From Chrysoperla carnea (lineage: Eukaryota > Arthropoda > Insecta > Neuroptera > Chrysopidae): 64,000 nt of DNA. The stretch is from assembly GCF_905475395.1 (NCBI RefSeq), contig NC_058338.1, positions 69,389,435-69,453,434 on the forward strand, in the 5' to 3' direction. The translations under genes were made by a program, and so were the position numbers. Under the pieces are notes generated by a model. That model had not been told where the DNA came from, ran no database searches, and saw nothing but the letters and a program-made list of their open reading frames with translations. Below are positions 48,081 to 58,816 of this stretch, in pieces (the first letter of the stretch is position 1; each line of letters begins with the position of its first letter).

Positions 48081-48689
48081 ATGAAATACAGAAAGATCAA
48101 AAATGTGGAAAATTCTTGGTTTAAGCATAAAATAGGAAAATTTATTCGGAGAAAAACACATTTTTTTAATCCCCAAGAAAAAAAAAACGCCCGGCATATA
48201 AAAGCAAACTATTTTGTGCAAGGTGGTAAAAGTTATTAAATTTTTCTTATTGTAGCGCAAAAAAATAATACATACAAACATTTTCATTATGGACATTCAA
48301 ATTTTTTGTTCCTTTCATCCTTTAATTATATATATTTGATGAGTACTTTTAGCTCTTCTACAATAAAATTTAACTATATAATAATCTACTTAAAAAGAAT
48401 TTTCGTTTATAGGCAAGATGCTATTTTTCAAATTTCACTTGTTCTAATAAATTTTTATTTTTCGATTTATTTCAAGTGCTATTTCTGGAAAACGGGGATC
48501 ACACCCTTTAAATTTTTTTAAGAAATTACTACTAATAATATAATGGAAAATATTCATATACGAAAATTGTTATGGTTTTTGGAATGAACGTTTTTAAATT
48601 CCAGAATGGCTGTTATAAAGATAAGGCCGATTTTATTAAATTTTTGTATAATTTAGTTAATTATATATACAGCCAAAATCGATAACATT
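48081..48689. other. Intergenic DNA, nothing recognised
   Basis: Two F- and I-rich short frames (48066-48296 minus, 48306-48521 plus) are unsupported. Confidence 0.35.
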
Positions 48690-48930
48690 GAAGGGACAAT
48701 TTACGTCGTTACGTCGGTATTTACGTCGTAACAAAAAGGTTTATGTGTTGATCATTATACTCAATATGTAGCCTTATAATTCCAATAACTATTGGTCGCT
48801 ATAGCCGATATGTCGTTATAAATAATGTTGTTATAGCTAATATATTCAAATATGTGTTTATATACGGCTTCGGTAGAGGCGTTTCATTTTCATCGTTATA
48901 ACCGATCGCGTTATAAATGGTTTTTTCTGT
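48690..48930. repeat. Degenerate CGTTATAACCGAT-type motif cluster
   Basis: Variants of one word recur: ACGTCGTTACGTCGG, TTACGTCGTAAC, GGTCGCTATAGCCGATAT, GTCGTTATAAATAATG, GTTGTTATAGCTAATAT, ATCGTTATAACCGATCGCGT. Half-palindromic, with no coding frame. Origin unknown. Confidence 0.4.
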
Positions 48931-49712
48931 ATTTCTAATATTATTTTAAGTGCAAAATAAAAAAAATATAATTATAGTTTTCTAACGTATAATCAATCAA
49001 GTAGTCAAATTATATTTTGAGTGGCAACGTTGAAGCTATGACATAAATTTATGCTTTTTTCTTACGGAAATCATAACTTATGTCTGTTTTATAAAAGCCG
49101 ACGTTTTTAGGTTTAAGCCCCTGGAAAAGAGTAGGTGTAATTTTAATACTTTTGCATTAACGGTGTTGATAGTCATGTATAATAAAAATCGGATGTAAAG
49201 ATTATTTATATAGTCATCACCTAAATGTTTATGGTGGACACGTAGGGAAGTGGATTCAACATATCTACTTGTAATGCAATTGTCTATAAATCGACTCTTC
49301 CACCAAAAGTTTATCATTAATATGCTTGAACTCGTTTTCGACAAAATTTATGATTTGTACCTTTTAGTATAAGTGTTAAGTTTTGATAATTTCAATTATT
49401 GATTCAAATAAATTCATCGGATATGTAATACAAATGAATTATTACAAAAATATTATCTAATGTAGGGTTATTTATTTTATTACAGAAATGTGTTAATTAA
49501 ACTCTTTTAAAGATTCTTCAACTACAAACTATTTCCATATATATATATATTTTGAGGAAATACGCTAATTTATGTAATTTTTGATTAATTGGAAATTTAA
49601 TTCTAATTTTATTAATATTACTTAATTTTAAGAATTAACTAACAGCAGCACAGCGTTATTTAAATGAATATTTTTTTTTAATGTTCAAATATATGCAACT
49701 TGTAGATACAAA
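48931..49712. other. Intergenic DNA, nothing recognised
   Basis: The 88-residue minus-strand frame 49078-49344 has no motif I recognise. No repeat identified. Confidence 0.3.
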
Positions 49713-49852
49713 TTGGAAACAAACAATTGACTGAGTTAATTGTTAAAATACCATGTATAGACAGTGTTGATTACTCTGTCACATTACACATATTCCTATA
49801 CATGTCACACATACATAACTGATAATTCCATATTAATTACATACTATAAACA
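49713..49852 (-). mobile_element. HINE-like fragment, stem-loop end only
   Basis: The plus strand reads TTGGAAACAAACAATTGACT, then AAATACCATGTATAGACAGT and TACATACTATAAACAT. The rest of the element is missing. Confidence 0.65.
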
Positions 49853-50734
49853 TCTTCCTGCATTTTTCAAACATTTTTCCTGCATCACTCTTTGGGTCTT
49901 GAGTCATTTCTTTAATCAGTTCCATTCTGTATTAAATACAGATAATATTATTTGTTCATCAGTTAATATAAATAATTAATGATTTTAATCTGACTTAATT
50001 AAATTAAACTTCCACTAAGTATATAATATTTTACATAATAATTACAAATTGGATTACATAAATTGCTTATGTAGTTTTGCTATCCACTTTAATAAGCATT
50101 TATTACAATAAATTAAAAAAAAATATATAAATAAATAAGTAATCTAATTTACACATTTTTATTTAATGATTACTCAAACTGGTGTTAATAAATTACCAAG
50201 CCTGTTAACTCTTAACTGTGTTTATTAAATGTTGAATTAATTTTGATTTCAATTATTTTATTTTTATTTTTCAATTTAAATGTATTAGAAAATTATGTTA
50301 TTTAAGTATTGTACAATAATCATAATATTAATCTTTTATTCAAATAAAACAATTTTACATCGTAAGTAACATTTACTCCTGTAGGTACAATTTTGCAATT
50401 TATTGAAACCGTTTTAAATGTGCAGCAGATGAAACTTAAATGTTAGATAATAATACTTAGATTTTAATTATAAAATTAATCTAATTTCGTAATGTATTTT
50501 AAATTTTGTATTAACAAATTATTCATTAGTGGTTTGGAAATTTTGTCTTAATTCATTAATTTTGTGTTTGAAGTGAATTAACAAACTACACAAAAAAGCG
50601 GCACTTTTTGTTTCGTTAAAAATACACAGTAATTTCATGCATATAACTTTTTTATACTTGATTCATTTTTAATTTACCAAGGCAGATTAAGGGTAAAGAG
50701 ATGAGGTTCAAAATGTGTTAGTCTAACATAGCTG
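49853..50734. other. AT-rich intergenic DNA
   Basis: Nothing recognised. Confidence 0.35.
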
Positions 50735-51225
50735 CTCTAAGACTTAAAGTTTTGCCATGACAATCGGAAATTCAAGACAATTCGAAAAAAGAAAAAGTCC
50801 ATGGTTGAAAACTGTCATGTTTTTAAAAGAATCCTATATTTTGCCTCCAATTTGATGTGCATCACTCTTCAATTTAATTTTACTCGATTTTTGCCAAAAT
50901 ACGAAACGTTTTGTAAGGATAATTTTCCTGGAGGATTTTATGTTCTTTAAATTAATTGTCTGTCATTTTTTTCATATTGTGTATGTTTTGAGATATTGGA
51001 ATTTTTTGGCATATTTAATTATGGCTTACAAAATTGTGTCATAACTTGACAACGAAAAATCTTAGGACTATGGAAGACACATCAAATTGATGACGAAAAA
51101 ACAGTTTTCATTAAAAAAGTCACGCTCCATCCGCTAGGCATTGAACTTTTAACCCTTTTACTTACGGTTTTGAATTTCCGATTTCCACACGTTTAGTTTA
51201 AGACTATATAATAGCGTAACCAGGA
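50735..51225. repeat. Element with imperfect long inverted ends
   Basis: CTAAGACTTAAAGTTTTGCC and AATCGGAAATTCAAGAC at the left pair with GTTTTGAATTTCCGATT and GTTTAGTTTAAGACTATA at the right. The interior carries partly matching halves (GAAAACTGTCATG against AAACAGTTTTC; ATTTGATGTGCATC against ACACATCAAAT). Probably a foldback-type or MITE remnant. Confidence 0.5.
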
Positions 51226-52288
51226 GAACAAAAGGCAATAATATTACATACCTGCAATTATTAGACATTTTTAAAGAAATAAACATTTTTAATATCAACC
51301 TGTTTTCGAGGAAAGTATTAGCTTTTTTTTATCCTATACAATGTGTCCAATTAAATCAGCAACATATGAAAAACATTTTTTTATTATTTGTTTTACTAAA
51401 AATAAGTTATTCCTAATAAAAAGTTTTGCATGTCCTAAAACGCAAAATGAAATAATCAGATATCAATTTTTTGCATTCGTATATTTTTATACTATCGACA
51501 ATAGTTATTGAGAAAAGTTGATCCTAATTAAAAACTTCGGTCAGATATCTAATATAATCAATCTATCATGAAAAAACAGATTTTATTATTTTAACCTATT
51601 CTTCCAGATTAAATTTCCATGGGTGGGCAAATTGATACTAAACAGAATTTGTCAGTGCATTCTATAGATTAAATATCGATCTGTAGACATAATTTATCAA
51701 TTTTAATTCAAAGAAATTTTTTTTTCATGGTATAGGAATAATATTCGATTTGGATATCTAATCGTAGTTTTCAATTAGTCATTAGGCGGCAACACTTGTG
51801 GCTTGACGCAAGGTGAACCTAAAACTAACTTACAGTTAAATTATACTATACCCGTACCTAAAACTTTCAAAAATATTCTTAATCAAATATTCCAAAACAA
51901 TATCATTCTCATGTAAATTATGGTGATGGTGGTTTCATTTTCTTTTCTTTTTTTGTATTCCTAGCACTGTTGTAAAATTATTTCATTAATTTTCAAAAGC
52001 TTATATTCAATTTAATTTCTTTTGATTTTGATTTCACCACAAAGTAAAAAAATTGTTTTTCCATACAAATTGCGTGGCAACATGGTGCCCGGGAATAGGG
52101 AACTTCTGCCCCGCCCCATGGGCGTAAATCAAAAAAGCACTAGCACTCACCTATATGACATTTTTCTGTACACTCAGACAAACATTTTCCACCGGCTCCC
52201 ATAAAAATCTGCTGACTAGGAGAGAATTCTTGGGTCAAATGCTTCATTTCCTACAGTAATAAAGTTAGATTTGGTTTGTAAAATAGAA
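51226..52288. other. Intergenic DNA, nothing recognised
   Basis: A short GC-rich island at 52075-52125 (GGTGCCCGGGAATAGGG, CCCCGCCCCATGGGCG) is out of keeping with its surroundings, but no feature was assigned. Frame 52022-52204 is unsupported. Confidence 0.3.
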
Positions 52289-52665
52289 CTTAAGGACGTT
52301 CATGCGTATACCTGTTTTGCTATGTGCGTTCATAGGGAAACAGTATGTAAATTTTAAAGAATTTTAAATTAGTAGAAAATAGAAATTTTTTTTGAAATTC
52401 CATTAAAAGTTTAAATAATAGTTAACTGGTAAAAGATTCAAGTATAGTTATCGATATAATTTTCCAAAAATTTCGATTTATATTTTCCATTTAGTCTCAT
52501 GTTAAACCTTAATTTTAGTCACTTTTTAAACTTAAAATTTAATGAAATTAATTCGATAACAGGATATTTTTCCTGTTTTATATCATAGAAAATCATTTAA
52601 ACTATCGCTTTATCATATTGTTTTTAATTTCTCTACTAATATCGTTGACGCATGAACGTCCTTAA
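52289..52665. mobile_element. MITE with TTAAGGACGTTCATGCGT inverted ends
   Basis: Left TTAAGGACGTTCATGCGT and right ACGCATGAACGTCCTTAA are exact inverted copies (18 bp). The ends include TTAA, which could be part of the repeat or a TTAA target duplication as for piggyBac-type elements. About 377 bp, no coding frame. A worn relative lies at 32740-33141. Confidence 0.75.
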
Positions 52666-53363
52666 ATTACCCAGTCGAGCTAATCGGACAAAAAAGATTA
52701 AACTATTCATAAAGAAATATATTTTAATTAAGAAATACATTACATATTTAATATCTTACTATTAATTTATTAATAAATTTATGATTATTTTGCATTAAAA
52801 ATAATAATAAATTGATTTATTAATGAACATTTTACTTTCATATAGGACTAGGATAAAGTGTTCTACCTTGGTAACAATTATGTACCCTGAGTGTACTTAT
52901 CGGTTTCTTGAAAGATAATGTTATCAATGAGAGAATAATGAATACAAAATTTCCTTATCATATAGTACATTTAAAGATATTAATACAAATAAAGGAAAAT
53001 GAAAGAAACCGCTCGCATATGCTAAAATATCATGGAATGTATTTCTTAGGTGTCAAATATCACTATTCACGCATGAGTTAGTGCCGCAAATGTTTTTATT
53101 TGTTTATTAAAAATAAATTGTTAATTCAGTGGAACGGTTAATGATAAAGTTGATTTACAAAATTCATAAATCGACAACTTGAATTACGTATACGTTAAAC
53201 ATTTATAATAGTTTTCGATTATTTGACTAACACTTAACATTTACGTCATATAAGTTGCCTAATTACTAATATTTTAAGTGAACTTTAACATTGACCGCTT
53301 AATTGAACTAAAAATTTATTGTTTATTAACTAATAGAAACATTTACGCTACTAACTCATGCGT
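52666..53363. other. AT-rich intergenic DNA
   Basis: Nothing recognised. Confidence 0.35.
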
Positions 53364-53434
53364 TACTATACCAAAATTTTGTTCGTAGCATCAATATTTT
53401 TAAGCGTTACTTAGGACTAAATTTAGTATAATTA
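53364..53434 (-). mobile_element. HINE-like fragment, start end only
   Basis: ACTATACCAAAATTTTGTTC, GCATCAATATTTTTAAGCGT and GGACTAAATTTAGTATA match the start region of the complete copies (inverted). Both flanks are truncated. Confidence 0.65.
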
Positions 53435-53439
53435 CCAGT

Positions 53440-53508
53440 GGGGGAGTTACGCCCCCCTGTAGAGATGGTGGTATATTTTTACGACGCTCCAGAGAATATG
53501 TTACTGGT
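53440..53508. repeat. Small inverted-repeat element
   Basis: TTACCAGT and ACTGGTAA mark the ends of about 69 bp, with an inner hairpin GGGGGAGTTACGCCCCC. It directly abuts the HINE fragment. Confidence 0.4.
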
Positions 53509-54007
53509 AAAAATATACTGGGAATAAATATGTTTATTCTTCAAACACACAAACACATACTGAATTAACATACAAGTTTTTCTCGATTTTTTCAAAAAAT
53601 TACTCTACAAATTGTACCTTGGTTTTAATCCAAGGTACAATAGGCTCCCATAAATACAAATACCTACAAAACGATATCCTACAAAATAATTATAATTATT
53701 ATTTACAACAATTTAATATGACCTTAATTATAAAAGATGTTCTTTCTTATATATATTACATACATATATATAAATAAATATGATATGAGCAATGTAATAA
53801 TGTAATATTGTACCTTTAAATATTAACGTTTTTTAATTAATATATTATGACTTAAAACTTAACTGCAAAAACAAAAACATTAATCATTTACCCTTAGGGA
53901 TATTACAAATGTAATAAATAATTTTATAAATTCAATTTACAAAAGATAAAGCACGCTACACTATACCTATACCTACCAACTGTAGTAACTACAAGAAAAC
54001 AGTCAGC
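53509..54007. other. AT-rich intergenic DNA
   Basis: Contains a short hairpin TGTACCTTGG/CCAAGGTACA at about 53616-53640. No gene. Confidence 0.35.
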
Positions 54008-54533
54008 TTTTTTATACCATGCATATATGTAATCAAGGTATACTAAGTTTAGTCCCAAGCTTGTAACGCTTAAAAATATTGATTTTTCGAACAAAATTTT
54101 GGTATAGGTGTTCATATAATCACCTAATTAGTTCATTTCCGGTTGTCTGTCTGTCTGCCTGTCAACACGATAACTCAAAAACGAAAAGAGATATCAAGAG
54201 AAATTTTTATAGCGTACTCAGGACGTAAAAATTGGGTCTTGGGGTCTTAGGACCCATCTTGTAAACCATTAGAGATAGAACAAAAGTTTAACGTTCCTTA
54301 TAAAAAAATAAACAACTTTTATTTAAAACATTTTTTTTAAACACCACTATTTACCCACGAGAGCGCTAAATAGGTGCAAATTTTAAAGTATGTATTACTT
54401 AATATGGGGATATCAGTTATGTGTGTGTGGCTATTTAAAAGTGAATATCTTTTTTTTATTTACGTGACAATTATTTACGTCAATACATGGAATTTCAACA
54501 ATTAACTCAGTCAATTGTTTCTTTTCACTTGTT
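54008..54533 (+). mobile_element. HINE-like element, copy 11, type a
   Basis: Starts TTTTTTATACCATGCATATA, with the core CTGTCTGTCTGCCTGTC at 54146. The GTAAACCATTAGAGATAGAA block follows, then the stem-loop ACAATTAACTCAGTCAATTG and the end TTTTCACTTGTT. A deletion near 54226 removes the TTCGTAAATGAGCAA block. The minus-strand frame 53924-54115 starts MNTYTKILF inside it. Confidence 0.7.
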
Positions 54534-56767
54534 GTTATGTTATGTTGGTTGCAGCAAAAATGTAAAATAACTGCACGGTAATTCAACCAAAGTTAGCAAC
54601 TCTTTAGCTAACAACATGAAAACGGAAAGGATCTTCGACATAAGGCTTTCCTAAACAAAGAAACAAACGCCTGAAGAAATACCTCTTTTTATTTAGTAGG
54701 ATTACATACTTGTTTTATTAAAATTGGATAAAATTTGGATGTGATAGAGCAAATTTAAATTTTTGGTTTCTGATGACGTCATAAAGTTGAAAAATTCGAT
54801 TTTTTTTATAACACATGCAAATTTGATCCGATCTTATTATAATTTTTTTTGAAACCCACTAATTTTGGGTCATTCTTTACAGCTGTTATGTCAGCTCGCT
54901 ATCACTTACGTGCTTTATAATTCTGGGACCAGTACCTACTTCGAATTCTTGAAACCTATTAGAGCTAGGTTAATTTTGATTACAAAGTTGAAAAGTATGA
55001 CCCTAAATTAGTATAATTACATACTTGGTTTATCAAAATGACCAAAATGGTAATTAAGTTCATATTTAGCGTACTTCTAAAAATTTTTAGAAACCAACTT
55101 CATTTTTCTGCCCGTGCAGTGAGAATTCTTCACCTGAAGTGATGAAAAAAATTTAATCAGCATGCCAATTAATGAACAACTCCAAATATTACGGCCAGAT
55201 TTCAATTTTACTAGTAATATTAAAATTTTGCTGTATTTACAGATGCCTAAGTTATTATAAATATTACTTTTTTGTGTGATGTAAATCGAGGTAAACTCTT
55301 CACATATGAAATTTTGTCTGATATAATAGTGGTGTATCTGACAGGCCCGCAGGGCTCACAATTAAAAATTCATTTAAAGTTATTTTGAAAGAATTTATTT
55401 TGACAAAAAATTTTGGATAGTGTACTTGACATAAATTATATGATTTCCAAAACCAAGCGAACAATAAATCATAAATCTTGAACACTATTGGCCACGTGTC
55501 GAACGTACTTAATGTTTTTTATTTTTGCATAGAATTTCAGCCAATATCTCGAAAAATGTTCGTTAAATAATCAAAAGGATTACATTTTTGTGATTTGTGT
55601 GTACTCATTATCCTAAATAGAACGTTTTATCACGATCGAAAAGATACAAATGAAATATCAAAAAATATTTTGTCTCGTGTTTTGATTTTTAGAGTAATTA
55701 AAAATGATGAAAATCTATTTGTTTTGACCATAAGACAATCTCAGTTTATAAAATATCACCTGAAATGCATGCCAGAAATTGGCCAACCTAGACATCGCCA
55801 ATTTTATACAATAACTTCGAAAATCTGCATTCAATCATGGAAAAAATCCCATTTTTTTATTTTTTGGGTTAAAATTATTTTACATGTACTTTGAATTTTA
55901 TCGAAATTGTAGATAAACAAATTTTTTCGATTTTTCGAAAAAAATTTTTCTTCGGAATTGGATAAAACTGTTTATAAAGTAATTTTGACACAAAAAATAA
56001 TAAATTTGGGTTCATTTGGCGATTGCTCTAGTAATTCTATACGATATTATTCGAAGCCTTATATGAAACACTATAACTTGAAGATATTTTCGGCGATATC
56101 TCGAAAACAACTTCTCTAAAAATTCCTGTAGAATCGAAAAAACCTTCAAAGGTTTTATTTGACTAAAAATTATTATCTGGGGTAAATAGAGCCCAAAAAT
56201 AAAATAAAATTCTTGGATTGGGTTTGTTGAATAGTTTCAAAGATTTTCTACAATAGAAGTAATAACATTAAAGACGAGCTCCCAAAATTTTGAGCTCGCC
56301 TCATTGAGTTGAGGCGCTCAGTACGCTCCTGATCTAATAACATTAAATATATATTTTAATGTTTTTTGGGATTTCTCCATACTTAAATTACATTAATATG
56401 AGTTGGTTTTATATTTATTAAAATTATAATTTAGGGGGAAGTATGATGGGAGACATAAGAGAGAGGGTAAATAACAAATTATAGAAAATGAAGAATGAAT
56501 AACAAATTATATAAAAGACAAATATTTCGATCAATAATTCCATTTTAAAATGTTTTTATTATTGAACTGGCACGAGAGTAGGCTATGTTTTAAGACAGTT
56601 CAATTTCGGGAGTTTCTTTTCTTCTTAAACTTACCCCTGATCTTCATAATAACAAAAAAAAATACATTTATTTTTATAGAATTAACAGCAACAAATAAAG
56701 CTTATTGGAAAAACGTTTGTTGAGAAAATAACCGTTATCAAAAACAAAAACTTTTAAATATCAATGC
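54534..56767. other. Intergenic DNA, no gene seen
   Basis: The 99-residue frame 55595-55894 has no recognised motif. 55080-55150 is the partner of the repeat at 31633. A hairpin-prone patch lies at 56276-56335 (GAGCTCCCAAAATTTTGAGC, then GCCTCATTGAGTTGAGGC). Nothing else. Confidence 0.35.
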
Positions 56768-57130
56768 TAGTGTGTCGCATTTAAGATGAAGACACCCTTA
56801 TATTTTCGTAATTTATAGGAAAATCTATTCGAAATTTTGGGTTACGATTATTCACATTTTTTAAGATACGTAACCGAAATCTGAACTTTATACTCAGCCT
56901 ACTATAAATTGACAAATAGATCCAATTCTTAATATTTTGCCTGGGATCAAAGATGGTTAGAGATATCGCAAAAAATTATTGGAAAAATTACTTAGAATAT
57001 TTTTTTATATCCATATACCGATTTCATGACAAAATTCGCATTTTTAATTTTAATTTAAGTCCTGATTTCGGTTAATTCTCCTAAAAAATGTGACCCATCA
57101 CCCTGTATTCATCTTAAATGCGACATACTG
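56768..57130. mobile_element. Family G MITE, complete copy
   Basis: Left end AGTGTGTCGCATTTAAGATG pairs with right end CATCTTAAATGCGACATACT. The interior matches the truncated copy at 29193, which retains CAGT after TA. That is consistent with a Tc1/mariner-like end, but the target site here is not clean. 363 bp, no coding. Confidence 0.65.
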
Positions 57131-57436
57131 TATATCAAGGTATACTAATTTTAGTCCCAAGTTTGTAAAGCTTAGAAATATTGATGACACGGACAAAATT
57201 TTGGTATAGGTGTTCATAAAATCACCTAATAAGTCCATTTCTGCTTGCCCGTCCGTAAGTCTGTCCGTCTGTGATCACGATAACTTAAAAACGAAAAGAG
57301 ATATCAAGCTAAAGTTTTTATAGCATTCTCAGGGCGTAAAGTGAGTTGGAGTTCGTAAATGAGCAATATAGATCAATTGGATCTTTGAAACCGAAGATAG
57401 AATAAAAGTTTAAATGTAAAAAATGTTTACCTGTGG
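57131..57436 (+). mobile_element. HINE-like element, truncated at its stem-loop end
   Basis: Starts TGTATATCAAGGTATACT immediately at the family G border. It has the core GTCCGTAAGTCTGTCCGTCT at 57250 and stops after AAATGTAAAAAATGTTTACC. The last third, including the stem-loop, is absent. Confidence 0.65.
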
Positions 57437-58721
57437 GTCAATCCTTACCTTTCCAGATATAATTGGGTTGGGAAGCTGCTAAACTGACACCATCAGAGTA
57501 AAGGATATTTTTACATTATCCTATTTTCATTCTAGTAAAATTAAATCATAAAGAACTTGAATTCTCTTTTTCTTGAATTTTTTTTCTGTAAATTAAACCA
57601 AATACAACAATTGAATTGGAGATAGTTCATTATTTCATCAACAGATGGCTACCAATGAATAAAACCAATTTCTAACTAAATGTACTTCAACTATTTTACT
57701 AACAGATAGCCAAATAAACTTTCAATCATTATATTATTTTAAAAAGAATCCTCCCTGACTTCAATTTCGATATCGGAGTTCAACGATCTATGTTACATGT
57801 CTACGCGTTTTATCCATAAACCTTGAGATTTACTCGGATCTCTTTCCCACTACTAAATTTTATCTATGGGTTCTCGAAAAGAGAATAAATCTGTTAAAAA
57901 ATAGAAAAAAAATGTGTTGAATTAAAATATCAGTCAAGTATTAATTTTATTAAACAATGCATTTTTATATCAAAAAAATTAACATAAGTTAAATACAAAA
58001 ATGTTAACAACCTCGTTTGCAAAGAATTTTTTATATTACATATTACACGATTTTTTTAAATGGGGACAAAATATTATTTTTTAAAAAAAACTGTGTGTTA
58101 TCGACGCACACGTTTTAAAAAATTTTGAGTATTTTTTAGTTGAAGTAATATCTATCCACTGGAATGATGATAATTGTCACTTATTAATTAATTTAGTTAA
58201 CTAATTTTACTGGGGAATAAATCCCTGCATTTTTAATTTTAGTATTCAGTACAATAAAAATTAAATATAAATACGTTAAAAATCGGATGCAAATTAAAGA
58301 ATTGAAATGAAAACCGGTCTAAATCCTTGAAACTAATTGATTATTGAAAATGTTCCTTCATTCTCCCAAAACCAATATAAAACTATGCTATCCGGGCCCA
58401 TAACCTATGTGCACGTTAGTTAATTTCGTTTAAAATATATAAAAGCCTGTGCGAAAACTGTACAATAAAAATCAAAAGAAATGAAGAAAAAAGAACACAA
58501 AAATATATTCTACACTGTTTTAGGACAAAGCCCGACATTTTCATTTAAAATCTTCAACTTTCGAAAAATATTTGCATCTAAAAATTCTATCATAATACAA
58601 TTTTTATGTGTGTGTGTATGTATGTATGTATGTGTGTATGAGCGCAATTTTTTACAAAAACCTAAAAAGAATGCCACTTTTTTTATAAAAAAATATATTA
58701 CTAAGCCTAAAAAAATGATAA
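57437..58721. other. Intergenic DNA beyond the TMX1-like 3' end
   Basis: 57703-57740 matches the border of family E. Frame 58481-58885 (134 codons, plus strand) overlaps the antisense of the TMX1-like last exon and a (TGTA)n tract at 58610-58636. It is lysine- and phenylalanine-rich and not supported as a gene. Confidence 0.4.
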
Positions 58722-58727
58722 TTTATT
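58722..58727 (-). terminator. Candidate polyadenylation signal of the TMX1-like gene
   Basis: AATAAA on the minus strand, about 90 nt beyond the stop codon. Other AT-rich variants lie nearby, so the true cleavage site is not fixed. Confidence 0.35.
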
Positions 58728-58816
58728 TTCAAAACAAAAACAAAATGTCTCTTGTGCTTCGTAAAATTTATCAAATAATTTATAAAAAACAGGAATTTTT
58801 CTTTATCGCATTTTTT

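Noticed and set aside
57440..57500. Possible minus-strand exon reading SLAASQPNYIWK before a GTAAGG donor
   Set aside because: A single very short frame with weak splice signals, no partner exons and no recognised family.
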